43,821 nucleotides of DNA from Gammaproteobacteria bacterium (GCA_013151035.1 JAADJB010000026.1:1-43821), one strand, 5' to 3'; shown: positions 23,875 through 33,262, counted from the stretch's first letter. Translations and numbers: made by a program. Notes: generated by a model not told the origin, from the letters alone.

Positions 23875-25008
23875 ATGCGTTTACATTCTATATATGCTTG
23901 GATTTATCAATGGATGAAGGGTTCATTATCCACCCTTGGTTATCTATCATTCATTAGTGTGATAAGTCTGTTTTCATACCCTGTACGTGCTGCGGGAGAA
24001 CTGTTTATATTCCCTGAAATCCGTCTCGAACAAATGGAAGGGAACAGTTTTGACCATGCCAGCACAGTAGCCAATGTTGATCTCTTTGCCTCGGTTCAAT
24101 ACAGAAAAATAAAGTTTCTGGGTGAGCTGTTTGTATCAAAATCAGGGTCGGGTGAGATCAAGGCCGATTTTGAACGTTTGAAGATCGGTTATCAGTTATC
24201 CCCTGACAGTACCCTCTGGCTTGGTCGTGCCCATAACCCGGTCAGTTACTGGAATACCCAGTATTATCATGCCAATTATTTACAGCCATCGATTAGTCGT
24301 CCAGAGATTGAAATGCTGGATCATGATGGTGGTTTGCTTCCTAGTCATATTGTCGGGTTGCTGGTTGAGATGCGTCAACAGCTTGGTGATGGTGACTTAA
24401 ACTATACTTTTGCTATCGGTACCGGACCTCAGTTACGCCCTTCTACTAATCGACATGGTGCCAGCGGGCTGACCCTGCACCCGGTCAATGTCTTTAACCC
24501 CAATAAGGGTAATCACAAATACAGCGTTACCGCACGGGTGGGTTATCGGCCGGATATGTTGAGTGATAATCAACTCGGTGCCTTTGCTACCCATACTGTT
24601 GTTCCGATTGATGATGTTGCCTTTGATAAGGCCGTGATCTCGGCAATGGGTGTCTTTGCACGTTGGGATGTTGCCCGGTTTACTCTTAATGGTGCATTGT
24701 TTTTATTCAATGATAAGGTCAGTGCGATTGCCAATACTACGCGTGGTGATTTCAGTAGTGCTTATATACAAGTGGATTATCGTGCCAGTGATGAATGGAT
24801 ATTATTTTCTCGTTTAGAAAATACCTCTGAAAAAGAGAGTGACCCTTATCTTAAATTGATGACAGGTTTTGCTGGTAAGCGTCATGCTGCCGGGGTGCGC
24901 TGGGATATTACCTCCAGACAGGCGATAAAACTGGAGGTCTCCAGAGAGCATGAAATTGGGGGTAGTGTAAGCAATGCAATCCTGAGCTGGACGGCGGTGT
25001 TTCCATGA
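23875..25008 (+). CDS. Outer-membrane beta-barrel-like protein, first gene of a PBP/diguanylate cyclase operon
   Basis: The 377-residue protein has an N-terminal hydrophobic export signal (GYLSFISVISLFSYPVRA) and then strand-rich sequence with alternating hydrophobic and aromatic residues (LRPSTNRHGASGLTLHP, VTARVGYRPDML). It looks like a porin-type barrel but ends in Pro (WTAVFP) rather than Phe. ATG 23875 has a weak ribosome site; ATG 23914 is an alternative that still keeps the signal. Its stop overlaps the start of the next gene in ATGA. Family not recognised with certainty. Confidence 0.7.
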   Translation: MRLHSIYAWIYQWMKGSLSTLGYLSFISVISLFSYPVRAAGELFIFPEIRLEQMEGNSFDHASTVANVDLFASVQYRKIKFLGELFVSKSGSGEIKADFERLKIGYQLSPDSTLWLGRAHNPVSYWNTQYYHANYLQPSISRPEIEMLDHDGGLLPSHIVGLLVEMRQQLGDGDLNYTFAIGTGPQLRPSTNRHGASGLTLHPVNVFNPNKGNHKYSVTARVGYRPDMLSDNQLGAFATHTVVPIDDVAFDKAVISAMGVFARWDVARFTLNGALFLFNDKVSAIANTTRGDFSSAYIQVDYRASDEWILFSRLENTSEKESDPYLKLMTGFAGKRHAAGVRWDITSRQAIKLEVSREHEIGGSVSNAILSWTAVFP

Positions 25009-25466
25009 GGCAATGGTTAATGAGTATGGTTTGTCTGTTGGCTATCTTATTGCCACAGCCTGTTGTGCTCGCCTCTGATATACCCGCGCATACCTTGGTG
25101 TTGGTAACGAACAGTGATTTGGCTATAAAACGATTTCCGCCCAATGAGTTGCGTAAGCTATTTTTAGGCTTCCCCATCATTGTTGATGGAACGACTTTAA
25201 TTCCTTTGCGTAATTATAGTGATGACTTATTGAAGGAAACTTTTTTGCAAAAGGTGATGTATATGTCGGAACGGCATTATGATCGTCAATTATTGTCGCT
25301 GGCCTTTCGTACGGGCCGTTCAAGACCTCCGATCTATACCGATCACAATAGCTTGATTCAGGCACTTAAACATGAACCGGCATCAATCAGTGTCATCTGG
25401 TTTAAGGATGTTAATGAGGATAATGCGCTCAGGATAATACAGACCTTTAAGGGAAGGGTGCACTGA
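25005..25466 (+). CDS. Short PstS-like periplasmic binding-domain protein
   Basis: The 153-residue protein has a signal peptide (to about residue 24). The sequence then resembles the truncated phosphate/PBP-like domain family: LVLVTNSDLAIKRFPPNELRKLFLGF, then TLIPLRNYSDDLLKETFLQKVM, and the conserved late segment EPASISVIWF. It is only about half the size of a transport binding protein and no ABC genes are present. It sits between a barrel protein and a diguanylate cyclase with ATGA and TGATG overlaps. It probably senses a ligand for, or modulates, the cyclase. Confidence 0.7.
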   Translation: MRQWLMSMVCLLAILLPQPVVLASDIPAHTLVLVTNSDLAIKRFPPNELRKLFLGFPIIVDGTTLIPLRNYSDDLLKETFLQKVMYMSERHYDRQLLSLAFRTGRSRPPIYTDHNSLIQALKHEPASISVIWFKDVNEDNALRIIQTFKGRVH

Positions 25467-26689
25467 TGCGGCAATATTTATCGACATTGACTGCCCACTT
25501 TGCCTTGTCAGAATTTCTGCTTCACCTGCTCATGGCGCCGATATTATTTGGTGGTGTGCTCTACCTGGTGCAGGTTAATTATCAGAATCATTTTATCAAT
25601 CAGGTGCGTAATGATGCCTTTATTCTGGCATCACTGAGTCAATCACAAGATCAGGAGACTCTGCATTTTCAGGAGAGTATTTTGCAGGATGCCGTGATCG
25701 GTGGTCGTTTGCTGTATGCCGAGATTGTTGATGAGCAGGGTAATATAATTAATGTCTGGGGTGACAGGCGGGCCTCTTCCTCAATGGATGAGGATTTCTT
25801 CTTCGGGGCGCATGATGATACGGTCTATAACATCACCATCCCGCGCTATGATAATGCAGGGGATAGCATGGGGGAACTTCATCTGGGCTATGACGAGACC
25901 CCGACCCACGAATTGATTGCACAGGCCTACCAGAGTGGTTTATATCTGGCTATTGCCTATATTCTTGTTGCATTGATACTGACCCTGCTGGTGAGTAAAA
26001 AGGTGACGCGACCCATCCAGCAATTACATAAGGCATCCAGATATATATCCCAGGGGCATTATGAGCAGGCATTGAATGTGAAAACCAATGTCTTCGATAT
26101 ACAGCAATTGGCGGAGACACTGGAATTTATGCGCCATAAACTAGTGGAGCAAAACAAAAGAATGGAGCACCTGGCGACACATGACAGCTTGACCGGGCTA
26201 CCCAATCGTTTGTTATTGCGTGATCGGGTTAATGAAGTGTTCTCAGATAACATGGATCAAAAACAGAATATCGCATTGTTGCTGGTTGATCTGGATCGTT
26301 TCAAGGAGATCAATGATACCCTTGGTCATCTGACAGGTGATGAGATACTTAAACAGACAGCAACACGCATGCTGGATTGTATTCGACAATCCGATACCGT
26401 CGCCCGTCTGGGTGGGGATGAATTCGCCATTATCCTGCCTGCAACGGGCAGTGAAAGTGCCAAACAAACAGCGCAACTGGTCTCGGATCGTTTACAGCAG
26501 CATTTTATGGTTAATGATAATAAATTACAGATAGGGGCCAGTATTGGTATTGCCCTGTATCCGGAACATGGTGATAACTTTGAGACCGTGCTGCATTGTG
26601 CTGATACTGCTATGTATATCAGTAAGCGGGCTCAAGGTAGTGGTGCCGTCATGTATGATCCGGCGGTGGATGTTGATGGCAGTGATTAA
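25466..26689 (+). CDS. Membrane diguanylate cyclase (HAMP-GGDEF)
   Basis: The 407-residue protein has membrane helices at about 17-35 and 158-178 around a periplasmic sensor region, then HAMP (about 180-235) and a GGDEF domain. The active-site GGDEF is intact (about residues 316-320). The inhibitory I-site RQSD lies five residues before it, as expected for product-inhibited cyclases. It makes cyclic di-GMP from two GTP at the inner membrane. It overlaps the PBP-like gene by one base (TGATG). The FHA-like/PilZ protein at 40159 is a possible c-di-GMP reader. Confidence 0.9.
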   Translation: MRQYLSTLTAHFALSEFLLHLLMAPILFGGVLYLVQVNYQNHFINQVRNDAFILASLSQSQDQETLHFQESILQDAVIGGRLLYAEIVDEQGNIINVWGDRRASSSMDEDFFFGAHDDTVYNITIPRYDNAGDSMGELHLGYDETPTHELIAQAYQSGLYLAIAYILVALILTLLVSKKVTRPIQQLHKASRYISQGHYEQALNVKTNVFDIQQLAETLEFMRHKLVEQNKRMEHLATHDSLTGLPNRLLLRDRVNEVFSDNMDQKQNIALLLVDLDRFKEINDTLGHLTGDEILKQTATRMLDCIRQSDTVARLGGDEFAIILPATGSESAKQTAQLVSDRLQQHFMVNDNKLQIGASIGIALYPEHGDNFETVLHCADTAMYISKRAQGSGAVMYDPAVDVDGSD

Positions 26690-26717
26690 TTTTTTGCGCT
26701 GAAGTGTGGTGAGAGAG

Positions 26718-26745
26718 TTGACATATTTGGCTAGGCAAATATAAT
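26718..26745 (+). promoter_or_regulatory. arsR promoter with embedded operator
   Basis: TTGACA (26718-26723) and TATAAT (26740-26745) are both perfect, with 16-bp spacing. An inverted repeat, ATATTTG-N6-CAAATAT, at 26723-26742 fills the spacer. This is ideal for repression by the ArsR-type protein encoded immediately downstream. The predicted start point falls on the first bases of the arsR ATG. Confidence 0.75.
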
Positions 26746-26751
26746 AAGCCC

Positions 26752-27090
26752 ATGAATACGGAATCCCTCGCTATATTATTTAAAACCCTTTCCGAACCGG
26801 TTCGTTTACGGATTATCTATCTGTTGCTGAAACAAGGCGAGCTGTGTGTTTGTGATCTGGTGGATACGCTGGAGCTGTCCCAGAGTGTGGTGTCGCGTCA
26901 TCTGGCCTATCTACGCAATAACGGTTTGGTTGCGACCCGGCGTGAGGGTGTGTGGATTTATTATCGTATCGTGGGTGATTGTTGCCAGCCTTTGTTTGAG
27001 CATATTCGTCAGTGTGGTGAGGATAACGTAGAGATGCAGGCTGATGTAGCCAGGTTGAAGGCGACAGCGCGGCAGAATCTATGCGGGTGA
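26752..27090 (+). CDS. arsR: ArsR-family arsenic-responsive repressor
   Basis: The 112-residue winged-helix protein has the ArsR pattern: LFKTLSEPVRLRIIYLLL, the metalloid-binding ELCVCDL (Cys32, Cys34), and recognition helix LSQSVVSRHLAYLRNNGLV. It ends with further cysteines (GDCCQPL). No ribosome site precedes the ATG, and the perfect -10 ends only six bases upstream, so the mRNA may be leaderless. It represses itself and probably the downstream gapdh-arsJ genes until arsenite binds. Confidence 0.9.
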   Translation: MNTESLAILFKTLSEPVRLRIIYLLLKQGELCVCDLVDTLELSQSVVSRHLAYLRNNGLVATRREGVWIYYRIVGDCCQPLFEHIRQCGEDNVEMQADVARLKATARQNLCG

Positions 27091-27120
27091 TTTTTTTAGC
27101 TTTTATCACCGCTGTCCCGG

Positions 27121-27250
27121 TAAGGTCGAGACAGGAATTGCTCTCCTCTAACAGAGACACGCCGTGAATACATCCCTGTAGGCTCGATGCCCGCGTCCAT
27201 GCGGGCAACGGTCTCTGTTAGAGGAGAGCAATTCCTGTCTCTTGAGTTAA
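27121..27250. repeat. Palindromic intergenic repeat, copy 2 (complete)
   Basis: The 31-bp arms at 27128-27158 and 27211-27241 are perfect reverse complements. Between them is the conserved core with TACATCC and the GCCCGC/GCGGGC hairpin. It sits inside the ars locus between arsR and gapdh. A transcript through it would form a very long stem, so it may affect expression of the downstream genes. Confidence 0.9.
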
Positions 27251-27325
27251 CGGGGTGGTGGTTAGCTTTTATATATTTGTTTATACGGTTATACGGGTTT
27301 ATTATTAGGTAGGAGATTAGTGAAA

Positions 27326-28327
27326 ATGACAATGAAGGTAGGTATTAACGGTTTTGGGCGCATGGGTCGGCTTGGCTTGCGTGCCGCCTGGGATAAAACC
27401 GATTTTGAAATTGTGCAGATCAATGAGATTGCCACGGATGCAACCGGTTCGGCGCATCTACTCAAATTTGATTCAGTACACGGCACCTGGCCTTACGATA
27501 CCGCAGCAGAGAATGGTGATGTACTGATTGATGATAAGACTCTGGCTTATTCTTCAAATACAGCCATTGGCGATAGCGATTGGTCGGGCTGTGATATCGT
27601 GATCGAGGCGACGGGTAAACATCATAAAAGGCCAGAGATCTTAAAGGCCTATTTTGATCAGGGTGTGAAAAAGGTGATCGTTGCCGCGCCCACCGAGGGT
27701 GCGCTCAATATTGTTTACGGCATTAATGACGATCAGTACGATCCTGAACATCATCATCTACTGAGTGCCGCTTCCTGCACCACTAACTGTCTAGCCCCAG
27801 TGGTAAAGGTGATGCAGGAGAAGGTCGGTATCAAGCATGGCTGCATGACCACTATTCATGATATTACCAACACGCAGACCATTGTTGATAAGGGTCACAA
27901 TGATCTGCGTCGCGCGCGTGCTTGTGGCAATTCACTGATTCCTACCTCCACCGGATCGGCCAAGGCGATTAGCACGATATTTCCTGAATTGAAAGGCAAA
28001 CTTAATGGTCATGCAGTGCGGGTACCACTGCTTAATGCCTCACTCACCGATTTTGTCTTTGAGGCATTGCGTCCGGTAACGGCAGAAGAGATCAATGCTT
28101 ATTTTAGCGTGGCAGCGGAGGGTGAGCTAAAAGGTATCCTTGGCTACGAGGAGCGTCCACTGGTCTCGGTTGATTACCTCAATGACCCACGTTCATCCAT
28201 CATCGATGCGCTCTCTACCATGGTCATTAATGAGACTCAGGTAAAGATCTACGCCTGGTATGACAATGAATGGGGTTATGTGAATCGTATGATGGAGTTG
28301 GCAGCCAAGGTTGCCCGGAGCCTGTAA
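27326..28327 (+). CDS. ArsJ-associated glyceraldehyde-3-phosphate dehydrogenase
   Basis: The 333-residue enzyme has the GAPDH signature: N-terminal NAD-binding [11 protein letters not shown], catalytic [13 protein letters not shown], and [22 protein letters not shown] with C-terminal [12 protein letters not shown]. Linked to arsJ it is the arsenate-detoxifying type. It uses arsenate in place of phosphate to make 1-arseno-3-phosphoglycerate, which ArsJ exports. AGGAG (27311-27315) fits ATG 27326 best; GTG 27320 and ATG 27332 are alternatives. It directly abuts arsJ (stop followed at once by ATG). Confidence 0.9.
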   Translation: MTMKVGINGFGRMGRLGLRAAWDKTDFEIVQINEIATDATGSAHLLKFDSVHGTWPYDTAAENGDVLIDDKTLAYSSNTAIGDSDWSGCDIVIEATGKHHKRPEILKAYFDQGVKKVIVAAPTEGALNIVYGINDDQYDPEHHHLLSAASCTTNCLAPVVKVMQEKVGIKHGCMTTIHDITNTQTIVDKGHNDLRRARACGNSLIPTSTGSAKAISTIFPELKGKLNGHAVRVPLLNASLTDFVFEALRPVTAEEINAYFSVAAEGELKGILGYEERPLVSVDYLNDPRSSIIDALSTMVINETQVKIYAWYDNEWGYVNRMMELAAKVARSL

Positions 28328-29545
28328 ATGGAACAGGGGTTGCGCAATTACCTGACGATTACCGGTGGCTACTGGGCCTTTACCCTTACTGACGGGGCGA
28401 TTCGCATGCTGGTGGTGCTCTATTTTTATCAGTTGGGTTATTCGCCGCTTGAGGTGGCGATGTTGTTTATCTTTTACGAGTTCTTCGGCATCGTTACTAA
28501 TCTGCTGGGCGGTTGGTTGGGAGCGCGTATCGGGCTTAATCTCACCATGCACATTGGCATGGGCTTACAGGTGGCCGCGTTGGTGATGTTGGCTGTGCCA
28601 GAGGCATGGCTCAGTGTGACCTATGTCATGTTGGCGCAGGCACTCTCCGGCATCGCCAAAGACCTGAACAAGATGTCTGCCAAGGCAGGTGTAAAAATGT
28701 TGCTGCCCCACTCGTGTGAAGGGGAGGATGATTCACGCCTGTTCAAGTGGGTGGCGCGTTTGACGGGTTCTAAAAACACACTAAAGGGTGTGGGATTTTT
28801 TCTCGGTGCAACCCTGCTTGAGTTTGTCGGATTCCGCAATGCCTTGTTGATACTGGCAGGTGGTTTGTTGCTGGTGTTGACTATCACTGTCCTATTGTTA
28901 CCCCAAGGTCTGGGTAAAACTAAAACCCGAGTAAGATTTACCCGGCTATTTTCCAATACAGCTGCTATTAACAGACTCTCGGCAGCACGTTTTTTTCTGT
29001 TCGGTGCGCGGGATATTTGGTTCGTAGTGGGCTTGCCCGTGTTTCTCTCTTCAGTATTGGGCTGGCATTTTAGCGAGGTGGGTGCATTTCTGGCATTGTG
29101 GGTGATCGTCTACGGCATTGTTCAGTCCTGTGCGCCGATGATATTGCGTGGTCGTCATCCTGATGCAGGTACAGTAAGGATTGGGCTGTTTAGTTTGATG
29201 TTGATCCCCGTTGCCATCGCATGGGCTCTGCAACAGGGTATGGAACCGAATCGGGTGATTATTGTAGGATTGTTTGTCTTCGGGATGGTGTTCGCTATTA
29301 ATTCTGCTGTCCATTCCTATCTGATTATCGCCTGGTCCGAGCGCGACAAGGTGTCAATGAATGTCGGCTTTTACTATATGGCGAACGCCGGTGGACGGCT
29401 AACAGGTACCGTGCTATCGGGTTGGATCTACCAGAGCCAGGGACTGGTGGGGTGTCTGTGGTGGTCAGCAGGGTTTGTACTGGTAGCGGGTTTGTTGTCG
29501 TTGGGTTGGAAAGATGTCGGAGTGGACTGGGGTTGGCGGGAATAA
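28328..29545 (+). CDS. arsJ: Organoarsenical efflux MFS transporter ArsJ
   Basis: The 405-residue protein is a polytopic MFS-type transporter of about 10-12 helices. It has ArsJ-typical segments LRNYLTITGGYWAFTLTDGA, LSGIAKDLNKMSAKAGVK and GARDIWFVVGLPVFLSS. It exports 1-arseno-3-phosphoglycerate formed by the adjacent GAPDH. It starts on the base after the gapdh stop, so translation is coupled. Together with arsR this is a complete arsenate-resistance unit without an arsenate reductase. Confidence 0.92.
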   Translation: MEQGLRNYLTITGGYWAFTLTDGAIRMLVVLYFYQLGYSPLEVAMLFIFYEFFGIVTNLLGGWLGARIGLNLTMHIGMGLQVAALVMLAVPEAWLSVTYVMLAQALSGIAKDLNKMSAKAGVKMLLPHSCEGEDDSRLFKWVARLTGSKNTLKGVGFFLGATLLEFVGFRNALLILAGGLLLVLTITVLLLPQGLGKTKTRVRFTRLFSNTAAINRLSAARFFLFGARDIWFVVGLPVFLSSVLGWHFSEVGAFLALWVIVYGIVQSCAPMILRGRHPDAGTVRIGLFSLMLIPVAIAWALQQGMEPNRVIIVGLFVFGMVFAINSAVHSYLIIAWSERDKVSMNVGFYYMANAGGRLTGTVLSGWIYQSQGLVGCLWWSAGFVLVAGLLSLGWKDVGVDWGWRE

Positions 29546-29739
29546 GCGCTATATTCACACCATTGTGGCATTATCGGCGCTATGGTGTCGAGGCCTATGA
29601 CCGGGCGCTGGATGCGGCACTCAGCTTGAATAAGGTTGATGATGTAGCTAGTCAGATTCGGCAACTTGTCGAGTCGAAAGAGAGTGCGTCAATGCCGTTT
29701 GTTCGACAGTCTTTGCAAGCAAGGATTCGTGTGCATTGA
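29533..29739 (+). CDS. Possible small protein downstream of arsJ
   Basis: A 68-codon frame starts at TTG 29533 inside the arsJ 3' end and has plausible protein composition (IFTPLWHYRRYGVEAYDRAL, then a helical, charged C-terminal half). The frame upstream is open but overlaps arsJ in another frame. There is a weak GGGG ribosome site. No family recognised; it could be spurious. Confidence 0.3.
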   Translation: MAGISAIFTPLWHYRRYGVEAYDRALDAALSLNKVDDVASQIRQLVESKESASMPFVRQSLQARIRVH

Positions 29740-29777
29740 ATACGGTGCGTTTCGTGGTTTTTGATGGCTTTTTAAAA

Positions 29778-29864
29778 TGGTGCCGAGGAGAGGACTTGAA
29801 CCTCCACGAGCCAAAGCTCACTAGCACCTGAAGCTAGCGTGTCTACCAATTTCACCACCTCGGC
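29778..29864 (-). tRNA. tRNA-Leu, anticodon CAG
   Basis: On the minus strand acceptor GCCGAGG (from 29864) pairs with CCTCGGC. The anticodon stem CTAGC...GCTAG encloses loop TTCAGGT, giving anticodon CAG. The T arm contains GGTTCAAGTCC. The long variable arm (GTGAGCTTTGGCTCGT) is typical of tRNA-Leu, and CCA is encoded. It lies alone between arsJ and rnr. Confidence 0.95.
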
Positions 29865-29972
29865 AAAGGATATGAATTTCATGTAGAATATCAGGTTGCG
29901 AACTGTACTAGCAGTTTGAGCACTTGTCAATCCATCATCGTTTGAATGGGTTCAATATTAGTGATTTGGTGA

Positions 29973-32468
29973 ATGAAGAAAAAAAATTCGAAAGTACGTG
30001 CTGAAAAAGGACGTAAACAAGACCCCCATGCCGAGCGTGAGGCATCCCAGTATGAGCAACCGATAGCCAGCCGTGAGTTTATTATGGAGTTGTTGGATGA
30101 GGCGGGTGTTCCGCTGCGGCGTGAGAAGATTGCCGAGATGCTGCAACTTACTAGCGAGGACACCCTGGAAGGGCTGCGCCGCCGTCTGAATGCGATGGAG
30201 CGGGATGCTCAGGTGATTCGTAATCGGCGCAATGAATATGCCTTGCTGGATAAGATGGATCTGATCAGTGGTCGTGTACTCGGTCATGCCGATGGCTTTG
30301 GCTTTCTGGTGCCGGATGAGGGTGGCGATGATTTATTCCTGTCACCACGGCAGATGCGTGGGGTATTCCCGGAAGATCGGGTGGTGGCGCATGTGGTTGG
30401 AGTGGATCGGCGTGGTCGGCGTGAGGGTGCGATTGTTGAGGTAATTGAGCGTAATACCCATCATGTGGTGGGGCGGTTCAATGTGGAGGGTGGTGTCGGT
30501 TTTGTTATCCCGGATAACAAGCGCATTATCCATGATATTGTGGTGCCGAAGGATTTTCAGGGCGATGCCGAACATGGTCATATCGTTAGTGTCGAGATTA
30601 TCGAGCAACCGGGTAAACGTAATCGTCCGGTAGCAAAGGTGGATCGTATCCTGGGTGAGCACATGGCACCGGGGATGGAGATTGATATTGCTATCCTGCG
30701 GCATGAGTTGCCGGGTAGCTGGTCGGCGGCAGTTGATGATGAAATGGCGTGCTTTAGTGCTGAGGTGCCGGAGGATGCTAAACAGGGTCGTCTGGACCTG
30801 CGTGATACCCCGCTGGTTACCATTGATGGCGCCGATTCACGTGACTTTGATGATGCGGTTTTTTGTGAAAAAACCCCCAAGGGCTGGCGTTTGCTGGTGG
30901 CTATTGCCGATGTATCTCATTATGTCGCAACGGATACCGCGCTGGATAAAGAGGCGTATACCCGGGGTAATTCGGTTTATTTTCCTGAACGTGTGATACC
31001 GATGTTTCCAGAGGCGTTGTCGAATGGTCTGTGTTCGCTGAACCCCGATGTTGATCGTCTGTGCATGGTCTGTGAGATGTATGTCAACAAGGCTGGCAAG
31101 ATGACTCGATCCAGCTTTAAAGAAGGTGTGATGCGTTCACATGCACGTCTGACCTATGATGCGGTAGCAGCGATGTTGGTTGATGGTGATACCGCCTTGC
31201 GTGAGCAACATGCTGACCTGTTACCACATCTGGAGGAGCTTTATCGCCTGTATAAGGCCCTGCATGAGAGTCGGGGTGAACGCGGTGCGATTGATTTTGA
31301 TACCACCGAGACGCGCATTGTGTTTTGTGATGATCGCAAGATCGACAGTATTGTTCCGGTACACCGTAATGATGCCCATAAGCTGATTGAAGAGTGCATG
31401 ATCCTGGCAAATGTAGCCGCAGCACGTTTCCTTGAACGTCACAAAATTCCGACGCTTTATCGTGTCCATGAACAACCCAAACTGGAGAAGTTGATTGATC
31501 TGCGTGAATTTCTGAGTGAGTTGGGCCTGGGTCTAGGTGGCGGTGATAAACCGGGAGGCAAGGATTATGCAACGATCCTGTCGAGTATTAAGGATCGGCC
31601 GGATTACCACTTGATTCAAACGGTTCTGCTGCGTTCGATGAATCGGGCCAAATATCACCCGGATAATGTCGGGCATTTTGGTCTGTCGCAGGATCAGTAT
31701 CTACACTTTACCTCGCCCATTCGTCGTTATGCTGATCTATTGGTGCATCGTGGTATCCGTCATGTCCTGCGTGGTGGTAAGAAGGAGGACTTCAAGCCGG
31801 GTACGGCGATGATGTTGTCTACCGGTGAACATATATCAATGACTGAACGTCGTGCCGATGAGGCGACGCGTGATGTGGATGACTGGCTCAAGTGTGAGTA
31901 TATGAGCGACAAGGTGGGTGAGGTTTACGAAGGTATTATCACCAGCGTGACCTCGTTTGGAATCTTTGTCGAACTACAAAATATCTATGTTGAGGGTCTG
32001 GTGCATATTACCGCCCTGCGTAATGACTTCTATCACTTTGATCCAGTCGGCCATCGTCTGAGTGGTGAACGCAGTGGTAAGGTTTATCGCCTTGGTGATC
32101 GCGTTGAAGTGCGTGTAGTACGAGTGAATCTGGATGATCGTAAAATTGACTTTGAGCCGAGTGATCAGGAGCCGGGTGCAGCCGGTGGTGCGCGTAAAGG
32201 TAAACGCCCTGGTAATAAAAAGGATAAAGGACGTAGACGCTCGGGTGGCAAACCGGAACAGGTGGATGAAGCTTCGTCTGAGAAGAAGGGTAAGAAGCGT
32301 AAGCCACGTAGAAGAAAACCCAAATCAAGGCAGGCAGAGGATAATCCGGCTAATGGTAATGTCGCTAAGACTGATACCAATGAATCGGAATCATCAGGTA
32401 ATCAGGCGACAACGGTTAAAAAGAAACGTAGAAGAAGGCACCGGAAGCCGAAGGCCGCAGCAGAGTAA
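29973..32468 (+). CDS. rnr: Exoribonuclease R
   Basis: The 831-residue protein has an N-terminal winged-helix region, cold-shock/OB domains, and the RNB catalytic domain with TIDGADSRDFDDAVF (conserved Asp cluster). It has an S1 domain near residues 645-725 (VGEVYEGIITSVTSFGIFVEL) and a long Lys/Arg-rich C-terminal tail (about 730-831) that binds structured RNA. It degrades structured RNA 3' to 5' and acts in rRNA and mRNA turnover. The next gene, rlmB, starts seven bases after its stop. Confidence 0.95.
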   Translation: MKKKNSKVRAEKGRKQDPHAEREASQYEQPIASREFIMELLDEAGVPLRREKIAEMLQLTSEDTLEGLRRRLNAMERDAQVIRNRRNEYALLDKMDLISGRVLGHADGFGFLVPDEGGDDLFLSPRQMRGVFPEDRVVAHVVGVDRRGRREGAIVEVIERNTHHVVGRFNVEGGVGFVIPDNKRIIHDIVVPKDFQGDAEHGHIVSVEIIEQPGKRNRPVAKVDRILGEHMAPGMEIDIAILRHELPGSWSAAVDDEMACFSAEVPEDAKQGRLDLRDTPLVTIDGADSRDFDDAVFCEKTPKGWRLLVAIADVSHYVATDTALDKEAYTRGNSVYFPERVIPMFPEALSNGLCSLNPDVDRLCMVCEMYVNKAGKMTRSSFKEGVMRSHARLTYDAVAAMLVDGDTALREQHADLLPHLEELYRLYKALHESRGERGAIDFDTTETRIVFCDDRKIDSIVPVHRNDAHKLIEECMILANVAAARFLERHKIPTLYRVHEQPKLEKLIDLREFLSELGLGLGGGDKPGGKDYATILSSIKDRPDYHLIQTVLLRSMNRAKYHPDNVGHFGLSQDQYLHFTSPIRRYADLLVHRGIRHVLRGGKKEDFKPGTAMMLSTGEHISMTERRADEATRDVDDWLKCEYMSDKVGEVYEGIITSVTSFGIFVELQNIYVEGLVHITALRNDFYHFDPVGHRLSGERSGKVYRLGDRVEVRVVRVNLDDRKIDFEPSDQEPGAAGGARKGKRPGNKKDKGRRRSGGKPEQVDEASSEKKGKKRKPRRRKPKSRQAEDNPANGNVAKTDTNESESSGNQATTVKKKRRRRHRKPKAAAE

Positions 32469-32474
32469 ATTACC

Positions 32475-33218
32475 ATGGCAAATAAGGAATTGATCTACGG
32501 TCTGCATGCCGTGCAGAGTCTGTTGGAGAATAATGCCCATGCTGTGTGCCGGATCTGGTTACAGGATGGTCGTCGTGATAAACGTCTGAATCAATTACTT
32601 GAGCAGTTGCGAGAGCAGGATGTTCAGGTGCAGGTTCAGTCGCGCCGGGCATTGGATGATCTGGTCGATGGTCGTCGGCATCAAGGTGTCGTGGCTGAGG
32701 TGTTATTACCAGAACCCGCGACTGAGCAGGGACTAGAGGGATTGTTGGAGACCCTTGATGAACCTCCTTTTCTATTAATACTGGATGGTGTGCAAGACCC
32801 GCATAATCTGGGTGCCTGTCTGCGTAGTGCAGCAGCTGCCGGGGTGCATGCGGTGATTATTCCTAAAGACAGAGCGGTTGGCTTGACCTCGGTGGTGCGC
32901 AAGGTAGCGAGTGGTGCCGCTGAGGTGGTGCCATTGTATCTGGTGAGTAATCTGGCGCGAACTCTGCGTCAGTTGCAAGAGCGTGGTATCTGGCTCTACG
33001 GTGCTGCTGGAGAAGCGGATAAATCGGTCTATCAGGTTGATTTGAAAGGTTCGATAGCTATTGTTATGGGCGGAGAGGGTAAGGGGTTACGACGACTTAC
33101 CCGTGAACATTGCGATGTTTTGATGCATATACCAATGACTACAGCAGTGGAGAGTCTCAATGTCTCGGTGGCTGCCGGGGTGTTGTTATTTGAAGCGAAC
33201 CGTCAGCGTTTGCCTTGA
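32475..33218 (+). CDS. rlmB: 23S rRNA (guanosine-2'-O-)-methyltransferase RlmB
   Basis: The 247-residue SPOUT-class enzyme has an N-terminal L30e-like substrate domain (GLHAVQSLLE at about 6-15) and a knotted SAM-binding domain: LDGVQDPHNLGACLRSAAAAG, VMGGEGKGLRRLTREHCD and IPMTTAVESLNVSVAAGVLLFEA. It methylates 23S rRNA at the G2251 position. It is co-transcribed with rnr. Confidence 0.95.
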   Translation: MANKELIYGLHAVQSLLENNAHAVCRIWLQDGRRDKRLNQLLEQLREQDVQVQVQSRRALDDLVDGRRHQGVVAEVLLPEPATEQGLEGLLETLDEPPFLLILDGVQDPHNLGACLRSAAAAGVHAVIIPKDRAVGLTSVVRKVASGAAEVVPLYLVSNLARTLRQLQERGIWLYGAAGEADKSVYQVDLKGSIAIVMGGEGKGLRRLTREHCDVLMHIPMTTAVESLNVSVAAGVLLFEANRQRLP

Positions 33219-33232
33219 ATGATTAAAAGAAT

Positions 33233-33262
33233 TTGCCTAATGGGTACTAAATAGCATAAAAT
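33233..33262 (+). promoter_or_regulatory. Likely sigma-70 promoter of the rpsF operon
   Basis: TTGCCT (33233-33238) and TAAAAT (33257-33262) are separated by 18 bp. About 95 bases of leader follow before rpsF. The leader contains a CCG stretch that could take part in S6:S18 autoregulation, but I cannot fold it convincingly. Confidence 0.45.
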
